DNA from: Brucella grignonensis | Lineage (GTDB): Bacteria; Pseudomonadota; Alphaproteobacteria; Rhizobiales; Rhizobiaceae | Reading direction: 5' to 3' | DNA length: 64,000 nt | Assembly: GCF_002252505.1 (NCBI RefSeq) | Contig: NZ_NNRL01000143.1 | Coordinates: 1 to 64,000 of the forward strand | Shown here: in pieces, positions 36,333-44,877 of the stretch | How the letters are laid out: each line of letters opens with the position of its first letter | How positions within the stretch are numbered: the first letter of the stretch is position 1 | Translations under genes and position numbers: made by a program | The notes under the pieces: model-generated | The model's input: only the letters and a program-made list of their open reading frames with translations | The model's database searches: none | Told to the model about the DNA's origin: nothing

Positions 36333-36337
36333 GTATA
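36333..36337. repeat. Target-site duplication GTATA, right copy
   Basis: Matches 31928-31932. The following 168 bases (36338-36505) hold no supported gene. Confidence 0.9.
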
Positions 36338-36505
36338 GCCTCTCCATCACACAGGTTTATCTACGCAAAACGAATCAGTAAGCCCGCCAAAGGTCACTGA
36401 GTCGCCGTGCGAAGTATGCTTGCGCCATGAAGCGTGAGCAATACTGTGCGTTTTTACCATGTAATGAAAGAGTTTTCGTACGATCGATCTACCTGATTGG
36501 ATCGG

Positions 36506-36859
36506 TCAGGCGCCGTACACGCCCTGCAGTTTTTCGAAGATTTCCGGCGCGATCTCATACTGCCGCGCCTTGCCACGACCTATGGACGTCCTCCCCCAGG
36601 ATTCCTTTAAGAGGCCTCGGACGACTAGTGGATCAATCGCTTCCTGGGCCGCTTTCCTTGTCATTCCAGTCACTTCGGTGACATTGGTGATAGTCAGCGC
36701 GGTATCCGCTTTTTGCAGCGTGTACAAAAGATTCATCATCCCGAGCTGGCGAAGACGCGAATTAGGCGTCTCGTCCGGCAAGGGCTTTGACATGATCTCG
36801 TGCGTAGCCAGGGTCGCAAAAACCGTGTTGTGCCAGCGTTGGTTCAAAGGGCTTGGCAT
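36506..36859 (-). CDS. Winged-helix regulator next to virB (RctA-like position)
   Basis: 117 aa. A MarR/wHTH-like fold is suggested by LGMMNLLYTLQKADTALTIT, VTGMTRKAAQEAIDPLVVRGLL and a basic wing WGRTSIGRGKARQYEI. It is divergent from the virB operon, like RctA, the repressor of virB-type conjugation genes on rhizobial plasmids p42d and pSymA. I infer control of transfer; sequence identity to RctA cannot be checked here. Confidence 0.65.
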   Translation of the reverse strand: MPSPLNQRWHNTVFATLATHEIMSKPLPDETPNSRLRQLGMMNLLYTLQKADTALTITNVTEVTGMTRKAAQEAIDPLVVRGLLKESWGRTSIGRGKARQYEIAPEIFEKLQGVYGA

Positions 36860-36948
36860 CTTCTTATCTATTCGTTATCGTGCAGTATGACAAGGTGGTA
36901 AAGCCTCGCAGGCGAATAGCCGGTCGGAAGGCAAACGAGGGTCTGAGC

Positions 36949-37485
36949 ATGAAGAATGCAGTCATTCGGGCACTTTCCGCTGTTGCGATTGGTGTTTCAT
37001 TGTACACGTTTTCGTCCCCCATTGCGCGAGCGGATGACTGGGGTTGCCAAGTTCTCCTTTGTCTTTCTAATCCAGGCGGCGCAACACAGTACGCCGAGTG
37101 CCGCCCCCCGATCGAACGGCTGTGGTCGCACTTAGCGAAAGGACGGTCTTTCCCTATCTGCAGCGGCGTCGGTTTCACGGCAACGAAACCACGGTATGAG
37201 CCGTACTATTGCGATGCCGGCTTCCGTCTCGTCACGCGCCAAGATGATCGCGGCGTTGGCCAAATGGGATGCGTTTCCACCGAGCTACAGACAGTTAGTG
37301 CCGATCAGTGCAGCAACAATGGCAGCGGTCGCCATTCCGGCGCTGTTGGGGCCGGTCGATGGGATTTTTCGGACGGCAAGCGCGTTTGCAAAGCTTATGT
37401 GACGGCGCGCCCGCATGTCCGCGAACAACCCCGCTACATCGACCTGACGATCGACGGCGCAGGCCAGCAACGAGTCTGGTTCTAG
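36949..37485 (+). CDS. TrbM/KikA-like periplasmic conjugation protein
   Basis: 178 aa. A signal peptide ends in ARADD near residue 25, followed by CQVLLCLSNPGG..YAECRPPIERLW, the pattern of the TrbM/KikA/MpfK family, with several cysteines that may form disulfides. The ATG at 36949 is favoured over an upstream in-frame start because it exposes the signal peptide. It is first in the virB operon, four bases before virB1. Exact role unknown. Confidence 0.68.
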   Translation: MKNAVIRALSAVAIGVSLYTFSSPIARADDWGCQVLLCLSNPGGATQYAECRPPIERLWSHLAKGRSFPICSGVGFTATKPRYEPYYCDAGFRLVTRQDDRGVGQMGCVSTELQTVSADQCSNNGSGRHSGAVGAGRWDFSDGKRVCKAYVTARPHVREQPRYIDLTIDGAGQQRVWF

Positions 37486-37488
37486 CCC

Positions 37489-38163
37489 ATGCCGGTAGCC
37501 TTCCTTGATCTCGCCCAGCAATGCGCTCCGCAAATCGCCACGGAAACAATAGCCGCGGTCATAAGCGTCGAGAGCGGCTTCCACCCCTTCGCCATTCGTA
37601 TCAACACAGACCGTCCGCTCGCCGAGCAGCCTAAAACCAGAGCTGAGGCGATAGAGACAGCGACTGCCTTGATCGCCGAGGGTCACGATATCGACTTGGG
37701 ACTCGGCGGGATCAATTCTGGAAATCTGGGTAGGCTGGGTCTGTCCGTCAGCGACGCCTTCGACTTCTGCCTCAACATCAAGGCCAGCGCAGCGCTGCTT
37801 GACGGCTACTACCAAGTCGCTTTCCAGGATGGCGCAACAAAGACACAGGCTGAAGCCGTCATGCTGCGAAGTTATTTTGGCAGTGGCGACCCCTCTGCCG
37901 GCGAAATGGTGGGTTACGACAAAAGAGTATTGGCGGAGCGAAAGCGGCTGTCCAGTCAACTCGCGACCATCGAGATTGTCGAGGGACAGGTGCAAGCGTT
38001 GCCCACGCGCGAAGGGGCAGGGGGCTCGTCAGCTTCAACAACTGGCGGCAGCTCGCCAGAGAAGGTTCAGCCAGGGTCTCAGATCCCTGCGCCGAGGTGG
38101 GATGTCTTCAATGCGGGGCGGCAATCCTCCGTCCTCGTTTTTTCCAACGAGCAAAAGGAGTGA
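37489..38163 (+). CDS. virB1: VirB1 lytic transglycosylase
   Basis: 224 aa. The SLT-type active site is AAVISVESGFHPFAI with Glu28; GGINSGNLGRLGLS follows. It opens peptidoglycan for assembly of the type IV channel. No clear signal peptide is visible, so the N-terminal export signal may be missing or atypical. C-terminal Ser/Gly/Pro-rich tail. First core gene of virB1-virB11. Confidence 0.88.
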   Translation: MPVAFLDLAQQCAPQIATETIAAVISVESGFHPFAIRINTDRPLAEQPKTRAEAIETATALIAEGHDIDLGLGGINSGNLGRLGLSVSDAFDFCLNIKASAALLDGYYQVAFQDGATKTQAEAVMLRSYFGSGDPSAGEMVGYDKRVLAERKRLSSQLATIEIVEGQVQALPTREGAGGSSASTTGGSSPEKVQPGSQIPAPRWDVFNAGRQSSVLVFSNEQKE

Positions 38164-38170
38164 TGAGCAC

Positions 38171-38476
38171 ATGACCCTAACGGCGCGTATCAGGTCGGCC
38201 GCGGCAATCGTGACAATGGCAACGGTGTTTTCGCTAGCCTTGATCGAGCCGAGTTTCGCCCAGGCAGGTGGCATCGAAAGCGTCCTGCAGAATATCGTCA
38301 ATATGCTGACCGGCAACGTAGCGCGCCTGCTAGCAATTATTGCTGTGATCATCGTCGGCATCGCGTGGATGTTCGGCTACCTCGACCTGCGCAAGGCGGC
38401 GTTTGTCGTTCTCGGCATCGGAATCATCTTTGGCGCGACCGAGATCGTCAACATGATCTCAGGAGGAGGTTCATGA
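38171..38476 (+). CDS. virB2: VirB2 pilin subunit
   Basis: 101 aa. A long signal peptide ending SFAQA (~36) is followed by a mature part with two membrane helices (LLAIIAVIIVGIAWMFG, AAFVVLGIGIIFGATEIV). Typical VirB2 size after cleavage. The ATG at 38171 follows GGAGTGATGAG. It overlaps virB3 by four bases. Confidence 0.9.
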   Translation: MTLTARIRSAAAIVTMATVFSLALIEPSFAQAGGIESVLQNIVNMLTGNVARLLAIIAVIIVGIAWMFGYLDLRKAAFVVLGIGIIFGATEIVNMISGGGS

Positions 38477-38811
38477 GCGAGAAGAATGCCCTCGAGGAAG
38501 ATACGTTGTTCCTGGCCTGCACGAGGCCGGCAATGATCGGGGGCGTTACGATGGAGGCGATGGGGATCAACATGATTTTTACGACGATCCTCTTCATCGT
38601 CGCCGGTTCAGTCGCCTATGCCCTCGTGGGCGTCGTATTTCATTTTATCTTCAAGGCGGTCGTCAAGCACGATCACAACATGTTCCGCGTGCTGCTTGGT
38701 TGGATGGAGACCCGGGGGAGGGCGCGCAATACCGGGGTTTGGGGTGGAGCTAGCCTTACTCCGATGAAGCTCGTCCGGCGCTATGACGAAAGGGATATCG
38801 GCTTTGCCTAG
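38473..38811 (+). CDS. virB3: VirB3 inner-membrane component
   Basis: 112 aa. LFLACTRPAMIGGV and two hydrophobic helices (~30-60) match VirB3. It works with VirB4 in pilus assembly. The ATG overlaps the virB2 stop; GGAGGAGG (38462-38469) is its ribosome site. Confidence 0.88.
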   Translation: MSEKNALEEDTLFLACTRPAMIGGVTMEAMGINMIFTTILFIVAGSVAYALVGVVFHFIFKAVVKHDHNMFRVLLGWMETRGRARNTGVWGGASLTPMKLVRRYDERDIGFA

Positions 38812-41185
38812 CATCGCGATCGTCAAGAGCCGGGAGCTCGAACCGGAGACCTTCATTCCTTACACTCGCCACGTCGATGAAAGGATCATCGCGCTCGATT
38901 CGCGTGCAATGATGGTGATCATCGCTCTTGAGGGCGTATCTTTCGAAACAGCCGACACTCTTGACCTAAATGCACTCCATCGCGACCTCAACACGCTCTA
39001 CCGCAATGTCGCCGACGAACGGCTGGCGCTGTGGACGCATGTGATCCGGCGTCGCGATAACGAATATCCCGGCGGCGAATTTGCCAACGCCTTTTCGCGG
39101 ACGCTGAACGCAAAGTATCGCGACCGCATGATCGACGAGGATCTGTTTCGCAACGACCTTTATCTCAGCCTTGTCTGGCACCCTGGGCGCGATGCGACCG
39201 AGCGCGTGATGGCGTTCCTGTCAAAGCTCAGGAGGGCCCGCCGGCGAGAAATCGAACTCGATGAGGATGCGATCAAGCATCTTGACGATGCGATCATCGA
39301 CGTCACGGCCGGCCTCAAGCGGTTCGGCCCGCGCGTCCTCACCCTGCAGGAACGCGAAGGTATTATTTTTTCTGAACCTAGCGAAGTGCTGCATCAGCTT
39401 GTGGGTGGGCGCCGCGAGTCCGTTCCATTAACGGAGGGCCGCATCTCGTCTGCCATCTATTCGGATCGCATCATTGTCGGACGTGAGACAGTCGAAATCA
39501 GGCATGAGGGATCCAGCCGCTTTGCGGCTATGTTTGGCTTTAAGGAATATCCAGCCCGGACGCGGCCGGGCATGTTCGATGGGCTGCTGACCGTTCCATA
39601 CGAGTTGATCCTCACTCAAAGCTTTTCTTTCCTGTCGAAATCCGACGCTAAAACGGTGATGGGACGCAAACAAAACCAGATGGTGAGTGCCGGCGACAAA
39701 GCTGGGTCGCAGCTGGAAGAACTCGATGACGCGTTGGACGATCTGGAATCGAACCGCTTCGTGCTGGGCGATCATCATCTCACCCTGACTGTCTTCGCTG
39801 GATCAGTGAAGGAACTAACGGACAATCTCGCGAAGAGCCGGACGCATCTTACCAATGGCGGCGCGGTCGTCGCTCGCGAGGATCTCGGGCTTGAGGCGGC
39901 CTGGTGGGCGCAATTGCCGGGCAATTTCCGCTATCGCGTCAGATCCGGCGCGATCACATCGAAGAACTTCGCTGCCTTTTCTCCATACCATTCCTATCCG
40001 ACCGGCCAGAGAGACGGCAACGAATGGGGCCCAGCGGTTGCCATGCTTAAAACGGCATCGGGGTCGCCGCTCTATTTCAATCTGCATTATGGCGACCTCG
40101 GCAACACTTTCATCGGCGGGCCGTCCGGATCGGGCAAGACCGTCCTACTCAACTTCCTTCTGTCGCAGGGTGAGAAGTTCGACGCGCAAATTGTTTTCTT
40201 CGACAAGGATCGTGGCGCCGACCTCTTCGTGCGCGCCGCCGGTGGAACCTATCTGCCGCTGAAGAATGGTCGCCCGACAGGTTGCGCGCCTTTGAAGGGA
40301 ATGGAGCTAACGCCGGAGAACAAGGTGTTCCTGGCACAATGGGTAGCGAAGCTGGTGAACTCAAAAACACGCGATCTTTCCGTATCGGAAGTGCGCGACA
40401 TCGCCAACGCCATCGACGGATTGGCAGACCTGCCCGTCGAACGGCGCACCATCGGGGCGCTAAGGACGTTTCTTAACAACACCGACCCCGAGGGCATCGC
40501 CGCGCGACTGCGTCGCTGGGAGCGTGGCGGGCCACTTGGATGGGTGTTCGACAACGTCATTGAGGATGTTGGTCTTGGCGAACTCGGCGTAGACCATAGG
40601 TTCGTCGGCTATGACATGACCGACTTCCTCGACAATGAGGAGATCCGTACGCCGCTGATGGCCTATCTCTTCCACCGCGTCGAGCAGTTGATCGACGGTC
40701 GGAGGATCATCATCGTCATCGATGAGTTTTGGAAGGCGCTTGCAGACGAAGGTTTTCGTGACCTTGCCCAAAACAAGCTCAAGACCATCCGAAAGCAGAA
40801 TGGCCTCATGCTATTTGCGACGCAGAGCCCGCGGGACGCGATCAATTCTCCGATCGCGCACACCATCATTGAGCAGTGCCCAACGCAGGTATTCATGCCG
40901 AACTCACGCGGCAGCCGTAATGACTATGTCGACGGCTTCAAACTCACCGAGCGCGAATATGAATTGATTGCGCGCGATCTCTCCAATGAAAGTCGCCGCT
41001 TCATCGTCAAGCAGGGCCATAACAGCATCGTTGCCGAACTAAATCTCGGCGGCTTCGACGATGAGCTCGCCGTCCTCTCCGGCCGCACCGCCAATGTCGA
41101 ACTCGCTGACGCAATCAGGGCGCAGGCTGGCGAGGATCCGGAGGTCTGGCTTCCTCTCTTCCACCAACAACGGAGTGCAGGCTGA
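38783..41185 (+). CDS. virB4: VirB4 ATPase of the type IV secretion system
   Basis: 800 aa from ATG 38783. The N-terminal CagE/TrbE-VirB domain (SRELEPETFIPYTRHVD) is followed by an ATPase domain with Walker A GPSGSGKT and Walker B IIIVIDEFWKAL. It powers pilus assembly and substrate transfer. A TTG at 38804, eight bases after AAAGGGA, is a credible alternative start that would shorten the overlap with virB3. Full length. Confidence 0.93.
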   Translation: MTKGISALPSIAIVKSRELEPETFIPYTRHVDERIIALDSRAMMVIIALEGVSFETADTLDLNALHRDLNTLYRNVADERLALWTHVIRRRDNEYPGGEFANAFSRTLNAKYRDRMIDEDLFRNDLYLSLVWHPGRDATERVMAFLSKLRRARRREIELDEDAIKHLDDAIIDVTAGLKRFGPRVLTLQEREGIIFSEPSEVLHQLVGGRRESVPLTEGRISSAIYSDRIIVGRETVEIRHEGSSRFAAMFGFKEYPARTRPGMFDGLLTVPYELILTQSFSFLSKSDAKTVMGRKQNQMVSAGDKAGSQLEELDDALDDLESNRFVLGDHHLTLTVFAGSVKELTDNLAKSRTHLTNGGAVVAREDLGLEAAWWAQLPGNFRYRVRSGAITSKNFAAFSPYHSYPTGQRDGNEWGPAVAMLKTASGSPLYFNLHYGDLGNTFIGGPSGSGKTVLLNFLLSQGEKFDAQIVFFDKDRGADLFVRAAGGTYLPLKNGRPTGCAPLKGMELTPENKVFLAQWVAKLVNSKTRDLSVSEVRDIANAIDGLADLPVERRTIGALRTFLNNTDPEGIAARLRRWERGGPLGWVFDNVIEDVGLGELGVDHRFVGYDMTDFLDNEEIRTPLMAYLFHRVEQLIDGRRIIIVIDEFWKALADEGFRDLAQNKLKTIRKQNGLMLFATQSPRDAINSPIAHTIIEQCPTQVFMPNSRGSRNDYVDGFKLTEREYELIARDLSNESRRFIVKQGHNSIVAELNLGGFDDELAVLSGRTANVELADAIRAQAGEDPEVWLPLFHQQRSAG

Positions 41186-41880
41186 TGCGTATACGAAATT
41201 CTTTGATGGTCGCCACCATCCTTGCCTTATCGGCCAGCGCAGCCGGTGCCCAGGGGATACCCGTAAACGACCAGGCCGCGATCCTGAAACATATTGAGAG
41301 CATCGCCCAGCTGAAGTCGCAGCTAGATGCACTTAATCAGCAAATCACGCAAGCCGAGCAATTGTTCGGGTCGCTGAACAAGTTCACGAAGATGGCTGAT
41401 GTCGCCTCACTTCTGAACCAGCCAGAAATTCGCAAGGCATTGCCGCAGGACTTTGCGGCCATCGAAAGCCTGCTTAAGGGCAACGGCACGGGTGCGTTTG
41501 GCGATGCCGCCTCAAAATTCCTTGGAGACAACTCGACATATAAGACCTCTGCCAACGATTTCTACGCCCAGGAGCTGGCGCGCGTCCAGAATCGCAACGC
41601 CGGTCAGATGAGCCTCGGCCAACAAATTTACGATGCTGCCACGAAGCGTATCGACGGGATCGATCAGTTGCGTCAGCAGATATCCTCGGCGAGCGATGCC
41701 AAGGATATCGCCGATCTCCAGGCCCGCATTCAGGCCGAAAGTGCGTTCCTACAAACCGATCTCCTGCGCATGCAGGGTCTACAAATGGTTCAGCAAGCGC
41801 AAGCTCAGGTCGAGGATCAGCGTAAGGCAGAAGACTGGCGCAAGCGCATCGACACGATGAACACGGCGCTGTCGAAATGA
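41185..41880 (+). CDS. virB5: VirB5 minor pilin
   Basis: 231 aa. A signal peptide (cleavage after AGAQG, ~23) is followed by a helical protein with repeated Gln-rich heptads, as in VirB5, the pilus-tip component. ATG and the virB4 TGA share one base. Confidence 0.86.
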   Translation: MRIRNSLMVATILALSASAAGAQGIPVNDQAAILKHIESIAQLKSQLDALNQQITQAEQLFGSLNKFTKMADVASLLNQPEIRKALPQDFAAIESLLKGNGTGAFGDAASKFLGDNSTYKTSANDFYAQELARVQNRNAGQMSLGQQIYDAATKRIDGIDQLRQQISSASDAKDIADLQARIQAESAFLQTDLLRMQGLQMVQQAQAQVEDQRKAEDWRKRIDTMNTALSK

Positions 41881-42113
41881 AGCGCGTAGCGGCTCTCCTC
41901 CTGATGGCATTTCTGGCGGCGTGTTCCGAACCGCCGCCGTCTACCGTCATCACCGTCAGCGAGTTTCTCGCAGACGAGAGCCTACGCGCCGATCACGTGG
42001 GGAGATGCCGCGAGAACCCGGGCGCGCTGGGTCAGACGCCTATCTGCCGGAACGCCGAAGAAGCAGAGGGAAAGGCGCGGCTCGAGCGCATGAACAGGGC
42101 GCTGGGAGGATAG
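41877..42113 (+). CDS. EexN-type entry-exclusion lipoprotein
   Basis: 78 aa. The lipobox LAAC (13-16) is followed by VSEFLADESLR....CRENPGALGQTPICRNAEEA, which fits the EexN family: short lipoproteins between virB5 and virB6 that block redundant plasmid entry. The gene position is the standard one. Overlaps virB5 by four bases. Confidence 0.75.
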   Translation: MKRVAALLLMAFLAACSEPPPSTVITVSEFLADESLRADHVGRCRENPGALGQTPICRNAEEAEGKARLERMNRALGG

Positions 42114-42117
42114 CGCC

Positions 42118-43014
42118 ATGTATACCGTCTTCGACTTCCTCGATCGACAATTCACGACACCGCTGCAGAATTTCATCAGTTCCGGGACGAGCGGGATTAG
42201 CGCGTGGGTGGCAGGCCCGCTGACGGCGGCGTTGACGCTATACGTGATCCTATACGGATTTCTGATCCTGCGTGGATCTGTGCAGGAACCGATCATGGAG
42301 TTCGCTTTCCGGGCAATAAAGCTCGCCATCATCCTGATGCTGGTCAGGAACGCGAGCGAATACCAAACCTATGTGACGAACATTTTCTTCGAGACGCTGC
42401 CGAAGGAGATTTCGGAGGCGCTAAATACAGGAGGCGCTCCGAGCGCCTCGACTTTCGATAGTCTGCTCGATAAAGGTCAGAAATCTGCGAACGATATCTG
42501 GGCACAAGGTGCGTGGCCGGTCGATCCGCTGACCGGCTTTGCTGGTCTCGTAGTCATCGTGGTGACGTTTATCGTCGCCTCGATCGGATACGTGGTGTCG
42601 CTCTATGCGCGCGTCGCGCTCGCGATCATGCTCGCGATCGGACCGATTTTCATCGCGCTGGCGATGTTCCAGTCAACGCGCCGCTTCACCGAGTCATGGA
42701 TCGGGCAACTCGCAAATTTTGTAATATTGCAAGTGCTCGTCGTCGCGGTTGGCTCCCTGCTGGTCACCAGTTTCGCCACCATGTTCACGACGGTCGAGGC
42801 ATATAGCGACGTGCTGATGCGGCCGATCGCCGTTGGAGCCATCGGTCTGGCTTCCCTCTATGTCTTTTACCAGCTGCCAAGCATTGCCTCTGGGCTCGCA
42901 TCCGGGGGTGCCTCACTGACGTATGGCTACACCGCGGCGCGCGACGGGCACAACAACACCGTGGTCCGCACCATCGGCTGGGGCTGGGGGAAGCTGACCG
43001 GGAAGAAGGCCTGA
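42118..43014 (+). CDS. virB6: VirB6 polytopic inner-membrane protein
   Basis: 298 aa with five to six membrane helices and a central periplasmic loop (~95-140), as in VirB6/TrbL. It forms part of the inner-membrane channel. It starts four bases after the exclusion gene. Confidence 0.9.
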   Translation: MYTVFDFLDRQFTTPLQNFISSGTSGISAWVAGPLTAALTLYVILYGFLILRGSVQEPIMEFAFRAIKLAIILMLVRNASEYQTYVTNIFFETLPKEISEALNTGGAPSASTFDSLLDKGQKSANDIWAQGAWPVDPLTGFAGLVVIVVTFIVASIGYVVSLYARVALAIMLAIGPIFIALAMFQSTRRFTESWIGQLANFVILQVLVVAVGSLLVTSFATMFTTVEAYSDVLMRPIAVGAIGLASLYVFYQLPSIASGLASGGASLTYGYTAARDGHNNTVVRTIGWGWGKLTGKKA

Positions 43015-43041
43015 CGCCATGGCCAAATGGGGAGTTAAAGA

Positions 43042-43335
43042 TTGAATACAGCACGCATCACCACTCTGCTTGGCCTGCTACTTGTCGTCTCCGGCTGCGC
43101 CACGCTCAGCTATCCACTGCCCAAATGCGACGGTTATTCCAAACGGCCGCTCAATCGCTCAATGTGGGATTGGGATGCAAGCAAGACGGAGGCGGACAAG
43201 CAGCAGTCTTCGCTCAACGATGGAAGCAAGATCGTACTCGCATTCGCCGATCAGACGGTCGAGCCAACCGTCCATACCGCAGCTTTTGCCGGGTTCGATG
43301 AAGCGGCGTCCCATACCGCTTGCCAGGGGGGGTAA
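43042..43335 (+). CDS. virB7: VirB7-position outer-membrane lipoprotein
   Basis: 97 aa. The lipobox VSGC (16-19) gives a mature lipoprotein longer than Agrobacterium or Brucella VirB7. Called VirB7 from gene order between virB6 and virB8; the sequence itself is poorly conserved. It would anchor VirB9 to the outer membrane. Confidence 0.65.
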   Translation: MNTARITTLLGLLLVVSGCATLSYPLPKCDGYSKRPLNRSMWDWDASKTEADKQQSSLNDGSKIVLAFADQTVEPTVHTAAFAGFDEAASHTACQGG

Positions 43336-43340
43336 GGGGT

Positions 43341-44012
43341 ATGGTTACAACGGACAGCCTAAAGGATTATTTTGATAAGGCACGTCGCTTCGATCAGGAT
43401 CGAATGGTCTCTGCCGAGCGCTCGAAACGTCTGGCTTGGTTTGTTGCCGCCGTCGCCAGCGTGCTCGCTTGCGTGTCTGTCACTGCCGTCGTTGCGCTCA
43501 CACCACTGAAGACCGTCGAGCCCTTCGTCATTCGGGTGGATAACTCGACGGGCATTGTAGACGTTGTGTCGGCCATGTCGTTGGCGGCTGGCAGCTATGA
43601 TGAGGAAGTCACCAAATACTTCGCCGCGCGCTACGTGCGCGCCCGCGAGGGTTACGTATGGTCGGAGGCGGAGGAGAATTTCCGCACTGCATCTCTGATG
43701 TCGAATGCGGCGGAGCAGCAACGCTTCGCGGCCACCTATCGCGGTAGCAATCCTGAATCGCCGCAGAACATTTACGGTCGATCGGCGTCATCCCGCATCG
43801 GCATCAAGTCGATCTCGCTCATTAACAGCAATGTCGTTTCCGTTCGTTACACCCGGACGATCACGCGTGGTGAAGATATCCGCACCACGCATTGGGTGGC
43901 AACGATTACCTACACCTACGCCAATTCCCCGATTTCCTCCACCGACCGGTTGGTGAACCCTCTTGGGTTCGTGGTTAGCGAGTACCGGGCCGATCCGGAG
44001 GCTTTGAATTGA
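43341..44012 (+). CDS. virB8: VirB8 inner-membrane assembly factor
   Basis: 223 aa. One N-terminal membrane helix (~31-53) is followed by a periplasmic NTF2-like domain (TPLKTVEPFVIRVDNSTG, YVWSEAEENF, RYTRTITRGED). The ATG at 43341 follows TAAGGGGT; the in-frame upstream start lies within virB7. It overlaps virB9. Confidence 0.91.
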   Translation: MVTTDSLKDYFDKARRFDQDRMVSAERSKRLAWFVAAVASVLACVSVTAVVALTPLKTVEPFVIRVDNSTGIVDVVSAMSLAAGSYDEEVTKYFAARYVRAREGYVWSEAEENFRTASLMSNAAEQQRFAATYRGSNPESPQNIYGRSASSRIGIKSISLINSNVVSVRYTRTITRGEDIRTTHWVATITYTYANSPISSTDRLVNPLGFVVSEYRADPEALN

Positions 44013-44866
44013 CAGTACGCTCTCTCATCATGGCGATCGTAGTCACCGTCTTGACGCTAACGCCCGTACAAGCCCTCGAAATTCCTGCAAGCGCACAGCA
44101 GGACAACCGCGTGCGCTTCGTAAACTACCAACCCTACAACATTACACGGATTGTCGGCACAATCCGCTCCTCTGTGCAGGTCGAATTTGCTCCCGACGAA
44201 GAGATCGCTCACGTCGCGCTCGGCAACACCGTTGCTTGGGAAGTCGCTCCGGCTGGTCATATCCTGTTTCTGAAGCCACGCGAGAACCAACCGGCGACGA
44301 ACATTTCCGTAGTTACGACGCGGCGAGACGGCTCCAAGCGCAGCTATCAGATGGAACTAGTTGTGCGCGACGGCTCGGTGGACGCCGGGCAGAACACTTA
44401 TTTCTATGTGAAATACCGCTATCCGGCCGATGAAGCTGAGCGTCGGCGCCTGGAGGAAGAGGCCCGCAAGCGTGCGGCCGAGGCAGGTTATGCCGATCAG
44501 GTCCTCGGTATCCACGAGCAGTATGGGCCGCGAAACTGGCGTTATTCCGCCCAGGGCGGAGCGGCGATCGAACCGCAAGCCGTTTATGATAACGGCAAGG
44601 TTACAACGTTCTCATTTAGCGGCAATCAGGAAATGCCGGCGATCTATATTGAGAATTCAGACGGAACCGAGAGTCTTGTTCCGAAAACGGTGCAGGGCGA
44701 TCTCGTGCTCGTTCACGCGATCAGCCGCAAATTCATTTTGCGACGCGGCTCCGACACGCTTTGCATTTACAATGAAGCTTATTCGCCGGTCGGTGTGGAT
44801 CCGGGCACCAACACGACATCACCGTCGGTCGAGCGTGTGGTGAGGGTGCCGGCCGCTGGCCAGTAG
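44009..44866 (+). CDS. virB9: VirB9 outer-membrane core component
   Basis: 285 aa from a TTG start overlapping the virB8 TGA and preceded by GGAGG; an internal ATG at 44030 would cut the signal peptide. The mature protein contains RVRFVNYQPYNITRIVG and the C-terminal TFSFSGNQEMPAIYI block typical of VirB9/CagX. A Glu/Arg-rich coiled segment (~133-155) links its domains. Confidence 0.91.
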   Translation: MTVRSLIMAIVVTVLTLTPVQALEIPASAQQDNRVRFVNYQPYNITRIVGTIRSSVQVEFAPDEEIAHVALGNTVAWEVAPAGHILFLKPRENQPATNISVVTTRRDGSKRSYQMELVVRDGSVDAGQNTYFYVKYRYPADEAERRRLEEEARKRAAEAGYADQVLGIHEQYGPRNWRYSAQGGAAIEPQAVYDNGKVTTFSFSGNQEMPAIYIENSDGTESLVPKTVQGDLVLVHAISRKFILRRGSDTLCIYNEAYSPVGVDPGTNTTSPSVERVVRVPAAGQ

Positions 44867-44877
44867 GGGAGGGCCAA

